Of a stretch of DNA of 64,000 nt, positions 13,645 through 22,525 are shown one piece after another. Location of the stretch: assembly GCF_015644725.1 (NCBI RefSeq), contig NZ_CP064795.1:432501-496500 (forward strand), read 5' to 3'. Source of the DNA: Salinimonas marina. Its GTDB lineage: Bacteria > Pseudomonadota > Gammaproteobacteria > Enterobacterales > Alteromonadaceae. A program made the translations under genes and the position numbers. The notes below the pieces were generated by a model that saw nothing but the letters and a program-made list of their open reading frames with translations, did no database searches and was not told the DNA's origin. How positions within the stretch are numbered: the stretch's first letter is position 1; the number at the start of each line of letters is the position of its first letter.

Positions 13645-16101
13645 ATGACTTTCTCCACCAAACAAACACTTATCGCCGCCGCTGTGGCACTGTCGCTTCC
13701 TGCCAGCAATGCATGGGCAAAAACATTTGATCAAACGCTGGCAGAGTCGCTGCTGGCCGCACCCAATGAACTCCAACAGGTTATTGTTACTTTCGAGGGT
13801 AATGGTCCCGCCAGTAATGAGCAGTTAGATGCGATTAAAGCACTGGGTATTGACGCTGGCGTGAGCATGCAGGCATTACCCATTGTTGGCATTATGGCCA
13901 CCAAGGCACAGGTTGATGCTCTATATCAGCGCGACGATGTTGTCTCGGTATGGAACAATGATGCTCTGGTGCTGGAAAACCATGAGTCTACACAAATTAC
14001 AGGCGTACAGGCATTACGTGCCGATCAGGATTTACGTAATCACGGCATACCGTATTCTGGCCGCGGCATTGGCGTGGTTGTCAATGACTCTGGTGTTGAT
14101 GGCACCCATTCTGATTTGGCCTTTGGCGATCACGTGGTACAAAATGTAATGGCCCAGCTCAACCTGGCAAGTTTTTCTGATTTGTTGCCTATTACCTATC
14201 AGGAAAATGTAGCCAATACCGATATTGCCGGCGGGCACGGCACCCATGTGGCCGGTACCGTAGGTGGTAATGGTGCAAAAAGTTCAGGCTTACACGCAGG
14301 GGTTGCTCCGGGTGCGGACATTATCGGATATGGCTCCGGTGCGGGCTTGTTTATTCTTGATACCATCGGCGGGTTTGATTACGCGCTCACTCACCAGTAC
14401 GATTATAAAATCCGGGTTATTTCGAACTCGTTCGGAAATACCGGTGATGTAGGCACCGACTTTAATCCGGATGATCCCACCAATGTGGCCACCAAAGCAC
14501 TGGCCGATCGCGGCATTATCACGGTGTTCTCAGCCGGTAACTCCGGTCCTGGCGAATCCACGATTACCGGTAACTTTAAAAAAGCGCCCTGGGTTGTGAC
14601 CGTTGCGGCGGGCAACAAGCAGGGTGAACTGGCTGACTTTAGTTCACGTGGCGTTGATGGCAAGGGTGGTGAAGCGGTTGTCGATGGTGAAGTTTTCCGC
14701 TGGGAAGATCGCCCCACCATCACCGCGCCAGGCGTAGATGTCATCTCCGCCCGTGCTTCCACCTCCAGCCTGGGCGGACTTAGTGCCACCACGGATGCTG
14801 AGATGATAGAACCACAACATCTGCCTTTTTATACGGTATCCAGCGGCACTTCCATGGCGGCGCCCCATGTTTCCGGTATTGTGGCATTAATGCTTGAAGC
14901 GGATACCAGTCTGCAATGGCAGGATGTAAAACATATCCTTCAGGAAACCGCGACACCTATGGCGGGCATGAGTGACTGGGAAGTCGGTGCTGGTTATGTC
15001 AATGCCCATGCAGCGGTTAACGCTGTTGTTAATGGCGTTGAAGTGTACGGTGATACCGTCAAACTGAATCGTGAGTTTAATGCTTTCGCCAATATCAGTG
15101 AAGGTGACAGTTTTACCCTCACCACCACTTATCTGCCGGCTGGCGATTCCCCCACCGAGACCTTTAATGTTGGTGACAATGTGTCAATGGTAGTGGCTAA
15201 CGCCTCCATCGAGTCCGCTACCGCATTTGTATTAGAAGATCCGGCTGGTAATCGCTATGGAAGTGGCATTGGTTTACCAGTGCTGGGTTCCTCTGTAGGT
15301 ACGGCTGCCCCTGGCATGCCCGGCACCTGGAAGCTGTATAGCCGCGGTATTGGTAGTATCAGTGGGGTGTCTGTGGACCCGTTAGGAGTGACGAATGGAG
15401 TGGGGGTACCCAGTACCGCCGATGTCAATATTCGGTTACTGGAGACCTCGGGTTATACGGGTATTGATGACACGCAAAATCACCCGTCGCGCTCATTTGT
15501 TGAGTATGTAGTGAGTAATCAGCTGATGGATGCCAAAAAGCATGGTTTCAAACCCGATGCAGCGCTGAAGATGAAAGACTTAGCCGACGTGTTATCGCTT
15601 AGCGGTACCGTGCGTCAGTCTTTACAAGGTAACCAAACCGACTTTTTAGATGTGAATAACCGTTATGCCGCGGCTGTTAACTCGGCCACCACCCCGGGCG
15701 CCGTACTGGCAGATTTGACGATGTCAGACAAGGCCCTGATTGAAACCGGTGGCAGCCAGGTATTTGGTTCCAAAGATACGGTAACCCGTGAAGCGATGGC
15801 CTATTCAATGGTGCAGGCACTAGGCCTTCAAGCCGCGGCGGAAGCCTTCAATCCAGACGATGATATTGTCGCCGTCGTGTTAGGTGAAAGCGTTATCGTG
15901 GAAGATACCAGTGATATTGCGCCGCATTTGCGTGGCTATGTACAGCAAGCGGTTGCGACTGGCCTGATTCAGGTAGAAGTGCAGGTCAGCCAGGGCCAGT
16001 ATGACCTGGAGCCAACGCTGAAAGCCTTCTACAATCCGGCCGATACGGTAAGCCGGGGTGAAGCCGCCTTTATTGTGACCCAGTTTGACCAATTGAAGTA
16101 A
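13645..16101 (+). CDS. Secreted subtilisin-like (S8) serine protease 1
   Basis: An 818-aa secreted protease. It has a signal peptide (residues 1–25, ...LPASNAWA), an I9-like propeptide (~35–110) and an S8 catalytic domain with Asp148 (VNDSGVDG), His198 (GGHGTHVAG) and Ser403 (SGTSMAAPHVSG). The C-terminal ~350 residues hold a beta-rich region followed by SLH-like helical repeats (EYVVSNQLMD, DTVTREAMAY, DTVSRGEAAF). It is a paralogue of the protease at 22526–25007 in all these regions. Start: ATG preceded by tgaggtttatt. Both proteases share an upstream palindrome and flank the signalling operon, so co-regulation is likely. Substrate unknown. Confidence 0.92.
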   Translation: MTFSTKQTLIAAAVALSLPASNAWAKTFDQTLAESLLAAPNELQQVIVTFEGNGPASNEQLDAIKALGIDAGVSMQALPIVGIMATKAQVDALYQRDDVVSVWNNDALVLENHESTQITGVQALRADQDLRNHGIPYSGRGIGVVVNDSGVDGTHSDLAFGDHVVQNVMAQLNLASFSDLLPITYQENVANTDIAGGHGTHVAGTVGGNGAKSSGLHAGVAPGADIIGYGSGAGLFILDTIGGFDYALTHQYDYKIRVISNSFGNTGDVGTDFNPDDPTNVATKALADRGIITVFSAGNSGPGESTITGNFKKAPWVVTVAAGNKQGELADFSSRGVDGKGGEAVVDGEVFRWEDRPTITAPGVDVISARASTSSLGGLSATTDAEMIEPQHLPFYTVSSGTSMAAPHVSGIVALMLEADTSLQWQDVKHILQETATPMAGMSDWEVGAGYVNAHAAVNAVVNGVEVYGDTVKLNREFNAFANISEGDSFTLTTTYLPAGDSPTETFNVGDNVSMVVANASIESATAFVLEDPAGNRYGSGIGLPVLGSSVGTAAPGMPGTWKLYSRGIGSISGVSVDPLGVTNGVGVPSTADVNIRLLETSGYTGIDDTQNHPSRSFVEYVVSNQLMDAKKHGFKPDAALKMKDLADVLSLSGTVRQSLQGNQTDFLDVNNRYAAAVNSATTPGAVLADLTMSDKALIETGGSQVFGSKDTVTREAMAYSMVQALGLQAAAEAFNPDDDIVAVVLGESVIVEDTSDIAPHLRGYVQQAVATGLIQVEVQVSQGQYDLEPTLKAFYNPADTVSRGEAAFIVTQFDQLK

Positions 16102-16145
16102 GCCATCCTAAGGGGCGTGTTCCTACACACCCCGATACCTCTGTC

Positions 16146-16772
16146 TCATTCCAACAGGCCGGCTTTGCCGGCCATTCTGACCAGCTCCGCAGAACTCTTC
16201 AAATGTAACTTTCGATAAATATTGCTGCGATGATTTTCTGCGGTTTTCAAGCTCATCGACAACAGCTCCGCGATTTGTTTGCTGGTATTACCGGCAGCGA
16301 CCAGAAAAAAAACTTCACGCTCGCGGCGGGTTAAAACACTAAGCGGACTGATATGAGCTTCCGGGGAACTTCCGTTTTCATGCAGACTTTGGGGAAAGCA
16401 GGTACGTCCGCCCACCACCGTTTTGATTGCTGCAATCAGTGTTTCCTGCGATGACTCTTTCAGAATATAGCCTTTGGCGCCGGCAGCCTGCATGGCTTCA
16501 ACATATTCCACTTCGTTGTGCATCGACAACACCAGAACTTTTGCATCACTACGCTGGGTTAATATCTTATCAATGGCGACTAACCCGCTCATCCGCGGCA
16601 TCGAAATATCCATCAGGATGATGTCCGGGGCCAGGTTGATTACCATGGCCAGTAGCTCAATACCGTCGCCGCATTCGCCAATTACCTCAAAACCCTGCTC
16701 GGCCTGCAGCATCGTGCTTACGCCCTGACGCATCAGCGCGTGATCATCGGCAATAATAATTTTTATTGTCAT
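16146..16772 (-). CDS. NarL/FixJ-type response regulator
   Basis: A 208-aa two-component regulator. The receiver domain (1–120) has acidic pocket DD (9–10), phospho-acceptor Asp55 (ILMDISMP) and a conserved Lys (YILKES). The C-terminal LuxR-type HTH (~145–205) includes LTRREREV and NTSKQIAELLSMSLKTAENHRSNIYRKL. It overlaps the stop of the histidine kinase gene by 4 bp, so the two are a cognate pair. It is last in the operon running from 22441. It is the only DNA-binding regulator inside the protease island, hence the candidate ligand for the three palindromes (inference). Confidence 0.93.
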   Translation of the reverse strand: MTIKIIIADDHALMRQGVSTMLQAEQGFEVIGECGDGIELLAMVINLAPDIILMDISMPRMSGLVAIDKILTQRSDAKVLVLSMHNEVEYVEAMQAAGAKGYILKESSQETLIAAIKTVVGGRTCFPQSLHENGSSPEAHISPLSVLTRREREVFFLVAAGNTSKQIAELLSMSLKTAENHRSNIYRKLHLKSSAELVRMAGKAGLLE

Positions 16773-17461
16773 AATGGTACCGAAATTATTGTGCTAGTGC
16801 CCTGGTGCAGCGCTGACTCCAGGCTCAGGGTGGCATTAAATGCCTTGGCCCTGTCTGCAATGCTAATCAACCCTACACCGGGTTCTATCTGTGCTCTGTC
16901 AAACCCACAGCCATCATCTCTGAGCTCCATCCGGATCACATTATGGTGGGTCATCAGCTTAAGTTCGACCTTACTGGCCTGGGCATGTTTTACCGTGTTG
17001 ACCAGTGTTTCCTGAGCAATCCGGAATAACAGCACGCTGATCTCTTTATTAATCTCAACGTTGACGTCTAGCTGACAATGATAGTCGATTTGCTCATGTT
17101 CTAACAAACTACGGCACAACCATTTAAGCGCCGGCTGCAAACCCAGGTCATCTAAAATGGTTGGACTCATCAAACGTGATAACTGGCGCACATCCGCCAG
17201 TGCCATCTCGGCAATACTGTGCAATGCGGTAAGTTCGGGTTGTTGCGCACTCAGGTCATGCAAACGCCGGGTAAGGCCGGTTAACAACTGGCCGACCCCA
17301 TCGTGTAGCTCACGGGACAGGCGGGATTTTTCGGCTTCCTGTTGGGCCCACAGTCGCTTTGCCAACCCGGTCAGCTGCTCTTGCTCACTATCCAGCCGCT
17401 GCTTTAAAGTGGCTTGCAATGCTTTGATGGTTTGCAGGTCCGCATCGTACGTATTATTCAA
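16769..17461 (-). CDS. Sensor histidine kinase, NarX-like (HisKA_3), no sensor domain
   Basis: A ~230-aa kinase. An N-terminal coiled coil precedes the HisKA_3 dimerisation domain with phospho-acceptor His53 (SRELHDGVGQLLTG) and an HATPase_c domain (N-box ETLVNTVKHAQ; G-box DDGCGFD...GVGLISIADRA). There is no transmembrane or sensing domain. The frame has no ATG before the catalytic part; a TTG at 17461 overlaps the stop of the upstream kinase-TPR gene. Either translation is coupled, or an undetected one-base error hides a fusion to that upstream protein. It is paired with the regulator at 16146–16772. Confidence 0.82.
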   Translation of the reverse strand: MNNTYDADLQTIKALQATLKQRLDSEQEQLTGLAKRLWAQQEAEKSRLSRELHDGVGQLLTGLTRRLHDLSAQQPELTALHSIAEMALADVRQLSRLMSPTILDDLGLQPALKWLCRSLLEHEQIDYHCQLDVNVEINKEISVLLFRIAQETLVNTVKHAQASKVELKLMTHHNVIRMELRDDGCGFDRAQIEPGVGLISIADRAKAFNATLSLESALHQGTSTIISVPL

Positions 17462-20400
17462 GATAGGTCTCTTGGTAGGTTTGAATTTGTTCTTCGGGGA
17501 GCTCCTGCAACCACTGGGATAACAAGGTCTGTTGTTGCTCACTGCTGGCTGGCACAACGGAGTAATACAGGTGGTTACGCCAATAATCCGGATGCACTGC
17601 CAATTGTTGTTCCAGTCTGGCCAGGCTTTGTTCATCGCCCTCGCGAGCCTTCAGGTACAGCCATTGTAAATGGGTTTGATAAAATACCGGGCGATGCAGC
17701 TGATCGGCCTTTTGCATAGCCAGGCTTTGCGCGGAAAGCTCAAACCGCTCCTGTATATCAAGCAATATTTTTAGCTCCACATGAATGGGCATATTGGTGG
17801 TATTGACCAGGGCCAGATAGCCTGGATGACTCTCGTTGACCCGCTCCCCCTGATGAAAGGCGTGCGCCAGTTTAAGCCAGCGATACACCATCTGTTGTTC
17901 ACTACTGGTGCGGTCAACCTGGGTGCTCAACTGCGTAAGTTTTTGCTCCAGACAAGGCCAGTCAGCGGTTCTCAGACAAATCTCGCCCATCCACAAGCTG
18001 CTTTCAAGCTGAGCCTTCGGGTCCTCTGCCTGTTGGGCAAGTGACTGTGCGGCTTCGGTGTGTTTTATCGATTCTTGAAGGCTGCCCTTGGCAAAATGCA
18101 AATAACTCAGCAACAGATGTTGATACAGGCGCTCCTGCCCCAGCTCGGGTGATAGACTTTGCGTCAATTCGCCCAGCTCGCGGCTGGCCGCCGTGTTATC
18201 GCCCTTCATTAGCTTAAGATGAATGAGATTCTGTTGGGTGCGTAGCTGGTGGCTTTGATCATTATTTCGGGTAAATAACGACAATGCCTGCTGCCAGTAG
18301 ATTTCGGCCAGGGCAATGTCACCAATCAAGAAGTGCATGTAGGCAACATTGCTCATGCTTTCCGGTTGCAGTTGTGTATCCGACATTTGCACTCGCAAAT
18401 CCAACCCATGTTTGTAATATTTGAGCGCGGTAGGGTAGCGCCCCTGTTCCTCATACAAGAAACCAAAGGTATCCATAATATGAGCTTGCTCGGCCTGGTC
18501 GCGTTGCGCCTCTACCAAAGTTCGGGCCTCCTGTAGGCTGTCTTCGGCTTCATCAAAACTGCCTTGAATAATGCCTACGATCGCCAGGTTGGCCAGTGTT
18601 TTTGCCCGTTCATCCGGTTGGGTCTGAGCACTGCGAAGGGTCAGCGCATCTTCAAAATAGCGCTGGGCCTGTTCATATTCTGCCAGGCGAAGATGAGCAA
18701 TGCCGAATGCATTGAGCACCAGGCTTTCACCATGGGATCCTTGCTGCGACGAAATGCAACCAGCGCCTTGGTCAGGGTTTTGTCCAGGGCCGCAGCAAAG
18801 TCGCCACGCAGAATTTGCAGTCGGGCCAGCTGGAATAACCACTGACCATTGTGCGGTTGCAGCTCAATGGCACGTTGATAGTCTTGTTCCGCCGCGGCTA
18901 AATTATTGGCCCATTGATTAATATCGGCGCGGGTGGCAAGTAATTCTGGGCGATCAGGATAGGCCTCTACTAGCGCCTGAATGCTTTGCTGCGCTAGCGG
19001 TAAATCATCATTGAGCTGAGCGGTGAGTAAATTACCCTGGAGTTTCCAGTAAGGATGTAAATCTGAAAAGTTAGCCAGTGTGGACAACGCCTCCCGGCTC
19101 TGGGCGATATCATTGTTATCGGCTGCGTATTGCGCTGTTGCCAGCCAGGTGCCAGGGTAGTCAGGTGCCTGTTGTTGTAGTTGGGCTAAAGCATCGCCAA
19201 AGGTAGTGGCGGTGTCCAGAGCGGTTAATGCTTCAAGGTAGGTCAGGTCAGGTAAAGCCACCGGGGTAGTCAACTGGGCAAACAGAGTATCAATGAGTGT
19301 TGTTGAAAACTGTTCCAGGTGAGTGGCCAGGTCACCACTGGCGACTTCCTGGGTTTGGGTGAAAATGACATCATTGGCCGGCATCAGAATCATGGTGGCA
19401 TGCAGCAGATACTGGCCGGTATTTGCTGGAGTCAATTCCAGCGTCAGAATTAAATCGGCATCCAGGGTGGTCGCCAGGTTCAACCGGTCCTGGTCATTTT
19501 GTAACGGTTGCAGTGCTAGATTTTGAATCAATTGCTTGCTGGTGGCGGCCGGGACCAATGCCAAGTCAGGGTGTAGGGCCATTGGGTAACGCAGCAACCG
19601 TGTCATTGTGCCTAACAGCGGATACTGCTCATCATGCAGCAAGGCAAGCTGTAAGGTTTTTTCGGGCAGCGTGGGTGTGTGGGGCGCCGGGGAGCGCGAC
19701 AACCCAGTTACGATAACCCCCACCAAAAACACTAACAGAAGACCAACCGTAAGCGGGTTACGAAGCTGGGTGTTGGAAGACTCAGGCTCTTTTAGCACAT
19801 TGCTGAGCTTGGGACGCTGTTCAGGATGAGGGTGGGTCAGCCGGGCATTGTTTCGTTGCCGTTTTTGACGCCAACGCCAGTCCCATAGCATTTGTTTCAC
19901 CGGCACCGCCGCCAATACTTCCTGCAATACCATGCCAGCACTGTAGGTGTCTGATTGGAGAGTAGAAATACCGTTATTTATGACCTCTGGCGCGGCATAT
20001 TGCAAGTGTCCACTGGTATGCTGTTGGGTGCTGAGCGAGTGGCCAATGCCGAAATCAATCAGCATCAGATCATCATCATCGGTAATCAAAATGTTATCAG
20101 GCTTGATATCACCATGATGAATACCAGCCGATTGACAGGCTAATACAGCCTCAAGCAGTTGGCGGTTCCATTTGTCATAAGAAGCCGGCCCCACACTGCT
20201 AAGCAGGCGTTCGCACAAGGGCCGACCCGTCACCAGTGCCATGGTAAAAAAAGCATCGTGGCCATCAGAAAAAACATCGTGCACGCGAATAATATTAGGG
20301 TGCTGGATTTTACGCGCAACCAATACCTCGTTGCGCAGGGTTTGCATACTGTGAGGGTCTGTTGCCGCGCCAGCAAGCAGTTTTATGGCGACCTCAACAT

Positions 20401-20571
20401 CCAATAATTCATCATAGGCGCGGTAAACGGCGGCCTGGGCGCCACTGCCTAAGGGGCCACCACTCTGAAGCGATCGGCAAGGAGGGTCTGACAGGCAAGC
20501 TGAGGGCCTGAATGAAGTTGTTCAGTCGGTAGTGCGTTTGGTGAGGACGGTAAAACATTATGCCCGCTCAC
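17454..20571 (-). CDS. Hanks-type Ser/Thr protein kinase with TPR repeats (two apparent frameshifts)
   Basis: A cytoplasmic kinase domain joined through one membrane helix (GLLLVFLVGVIVTG) to a large domain with TPR repeats. Kinase motifs: glycine loop GPLGSGAQAAVY, VAIKL lysine, HHGDIKPDN catalytic loop (HGD, non-RD type), DFG, APEV. The GTG at 20571 follows gaggtaac and gives MSGHNVLPSS. Two single-base deletions break the frame, near 20455 (GG/CCCC run; restores VVGPLGSG) and 18735 (CCC run; restores DPHGESLVLNAFG). Corrected length is about 1,040 aa. It lies between the FHA-GAF gene and the histidine kinase; FHA domains bind phosphothreonine, so the FHA protein is a plausible partner. Confidence 0.85.
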
Positions 20572-20725
20572 ATAGTTACCTCATAACCCGTGTGGTTTAG
20601 CAATCTCAGTCGCCTGTATAGTCAGGCAGATATGTGCCAGTGGTGTCCTCCGTGAGTTGCTACCGTGCTTCTCGGTAACCGTTTTTATTTATTGCTCAGG
20701 CGCTAAAGCCGGTGCAATACGATAC

Positions 20726-21588
20726 TTAATGCATCGCCACTGGCGACAAAGCACTCCGTGTCTTGTCCAGCATATTAATTCTATGCTCAATATTGTGATA
20801 AAGCAGCCTTAAAGACAAGAGGTCAGCTAACTTTTGTGCAAATGCGATGTCAATCTGGGTGAAAAAGCGTTTGTCCTGGGTGGAGTCGGCATATAAGACA
20901 CCGACAATATTGTCATTTACCATCAACGGCATGGCCAGGGCGGCCTGAATATTAAACCGAATCACACTTTGTTGGTGGGCCAGGCCTTTATCATCGGCCA
21001 GGCTCCCTACCGCCAGGGTACTGCGCTGCTCCAGACATTGCCGAATGAAAGTGCGGCTGCCGGTGAAGCCGGCATCCTGCATCCAGGGCGTAAAGCCTAA
21101 GCTTTGATGGCTTTTGGCATCCTCACTGAGCAGAATAACTGCTGCACGCTCACACCCCAGTGATTGTTGCAGACATTCCTGCGCCAGCAGAATTAAAGCC
21201 TGACTATCGGTGCATTGCTGTAACTGCACAGAGTGCCGGGTGAGCTGCTTTTCGCGCCACACCCTTTGGCTATCCAAACGCACCACGTCTTGTGCGGCCA
21301 GGGGGTTAACTGACAGGCCACCGGGCCTAACAAAATGGTATACACCTGGTTTATCATCAGATTACTAATAGCCTTGCCATGCGCAAAACAGCCAGTGGAA
21401 CTGGTGTCGCTAAATGTCCAGTGAGCATCATTCTGGGCCTGCAGGCAAGCGTGGAGGCGCGACACTTGGGGGTGCGCAATGGTGATATCGGCGTCACCAG
21501 AGCGGCCAATACGATATTGGCGTCCTTCGAAGAGCATGTGCTCACAGACCGAACCATCCGTCTGAGTATAGGCAATTTGCAAGGGCAT
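20726..21588 (-). CDS. FHA–GAF domain protein (apparent frameshift)
   Basis: The N-terminal FHA domain (RQYRIGRSGDADITIAHPQVSRLHACL; GR, S and H signature residues present) predicts binding to phosphothreonine peptides. The C-terminal GAF domain is ERAAVILL...ALAMPLMVNDNIVGVLYADS. The frame changes at a C run (GGGGG on the plus strand, 21301–21305). Adding one base gives QLTPLAAQDVVRLDSQ and joins the halves. The ATG at 21588 is chosen over an upstream ATG because FHA homology begins there and aaggc precedes it. The gene starts 10 bp after the end of the upstream gene, so they form an operon. Probable role: phospho-dependent adaptor of the kinase downstream. Confidence 0.82.
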
Positions 21589-21598
21589 AATCAGTGCC

Positions 21599-22441
21599 TT
21601 ATTGGGTGCGAAGGGTATAGCGCAAAGTATACAGACGAGACAGTAAATCACCTTTTACATTAACGATATCACCGCTGGAACGCCATACATCTGGCACCGT
21701 GTTACCGGTAGTATCTTCCAAAGCGGCAATTAAGGCATCACTTGCTGTCAGAGCGCTGTCAGTATCGAAGGTCAGAATGGCACTTTCCAGAGTCAGCATC
21801 AGCGGATCAAGCAAAGTGGTCACCGCGGCAGGCAACATCGCGCGGTTATCCCGCAAGGTATCACTCAACAGCGCAAACTTATGTTCGATGATGGTGTTGG
21901 TGTCACGAGAGTCCAGCAAAATAATAAAATCGGAAAAGCGGCCTGTGCTACCCCGTGCCCGGTAACTGCCGGTGCTGGTCAATGTCGTAATATCTTCGAA
22001 GGTGCCCTCATCATGAGAGGTAAACAGGCGCCATGGTACGGTCGGGTCAAAATGAATGGCTTTGGTGTAAAATTCAATATTAGCTAACCCCTCAAACGCA
22101 AAGCCTTTATCACTTTTGGGTTGCACCGACACCAACACCGGAAACCCTGCTACACCATCAACCAGAGATGAGGGTAAGCGATCAACCACCCGGGGATCGG
22201 TGGGCATTACAATTTCAGCAGAAATATCCAGATTCGCGGGATGCAGACCCACCACCTGGTCGAACTCCAGCGACAATGCTAAATCAAAAGACTGGCCCAA
22301 CATAAACTTCGCCTGCACCTGATTGTCACTATAAGACACGGTGTGAGGCGCTACGGACTGCGCTTGGACGGTGGGGAGGAGCCCTAGTATCATCGTACCA
22401 AGCACTAATAAACGACAGATGGAGCCTTGCATAACTTTCAT
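21599..22441 (-). CDS. Secreted protein of unknown function, first gene of the signalling operon
   Basis: A 280-aa protein with a clear signal peptide (MKVMQGSICRLLVLGTMILGLLPTVQAQ). The region after it is predominantly beta (SLEFDQVVGLHPANLDISAEIV; VPWRLFTSHDEGTFEDITTLTSTGSYRARGSTGRFSDFIILLD), and the C-terminal ~100 residues are helical. I do not recognise a named domain. It precedes the FHA-GAF, Ser/Thr kinase, histidine kinase and regulator genes, suggesting a periplasmic or surface input to that cascade (inference). It contains no Cys after the signal peptide and is not a lipoprotein. Confidence 0.75.
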   Translation of the reverse strand: MKVMQGSICRLLVLGTMILGLLPTVQAQSVAPHTVSYSDNQVQAKFMLGQSFDLALSLEFDQVVGLHPANLDISAEIVMPTDPRVVDRLPSSLVDGVAGFPVLVSVQPKSDKGFAFEGLANIEFYTKAIHFDPTVPWRLFTSHDEGTFEDITTLTSTGSYRARGSTGRFSDFIILLDSRDTNTIIEHKFALLSDTLRDNRAMLPAAVTTLLDPLMLTLESAILTFDTDSALTASDALIAALEDTTGNTVPDVWRSSGDIVNVKGDLLSRLYTLRYTLRTQ

Positions 22442-22484
22442 AGTATTACCTCTTAAAGCTGTGCTTAAAAACTATACGAAAAGA

Positions 22485-22510
22485 GTGCCATTATCAAATG
22501 ATAATGGCAC
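22485..22510 (-). terminator. Terminator-like hairpin after protease 2
   Basis: Perfect inverted repeat GTGCCATTATC / GATAATGGCAC with a 4-nt loop, 16 bp beyond the protease stop. On the minus strand it is followed by a short T-rich stretch (tctttt). It separates the protease transcript from the signalling operon that starts at 22441. Confidence 0.7.
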
Positions 22511-22525
22511 AAGTTAGTTTATAAT

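Noticed and set aside
16112..16133. Terminator between protease 1 and the response regulator
   Set aside because: The ggggcgtgt/acacacccc hairpin has a mismatch and no T-run, so it cannot be called with confidence.
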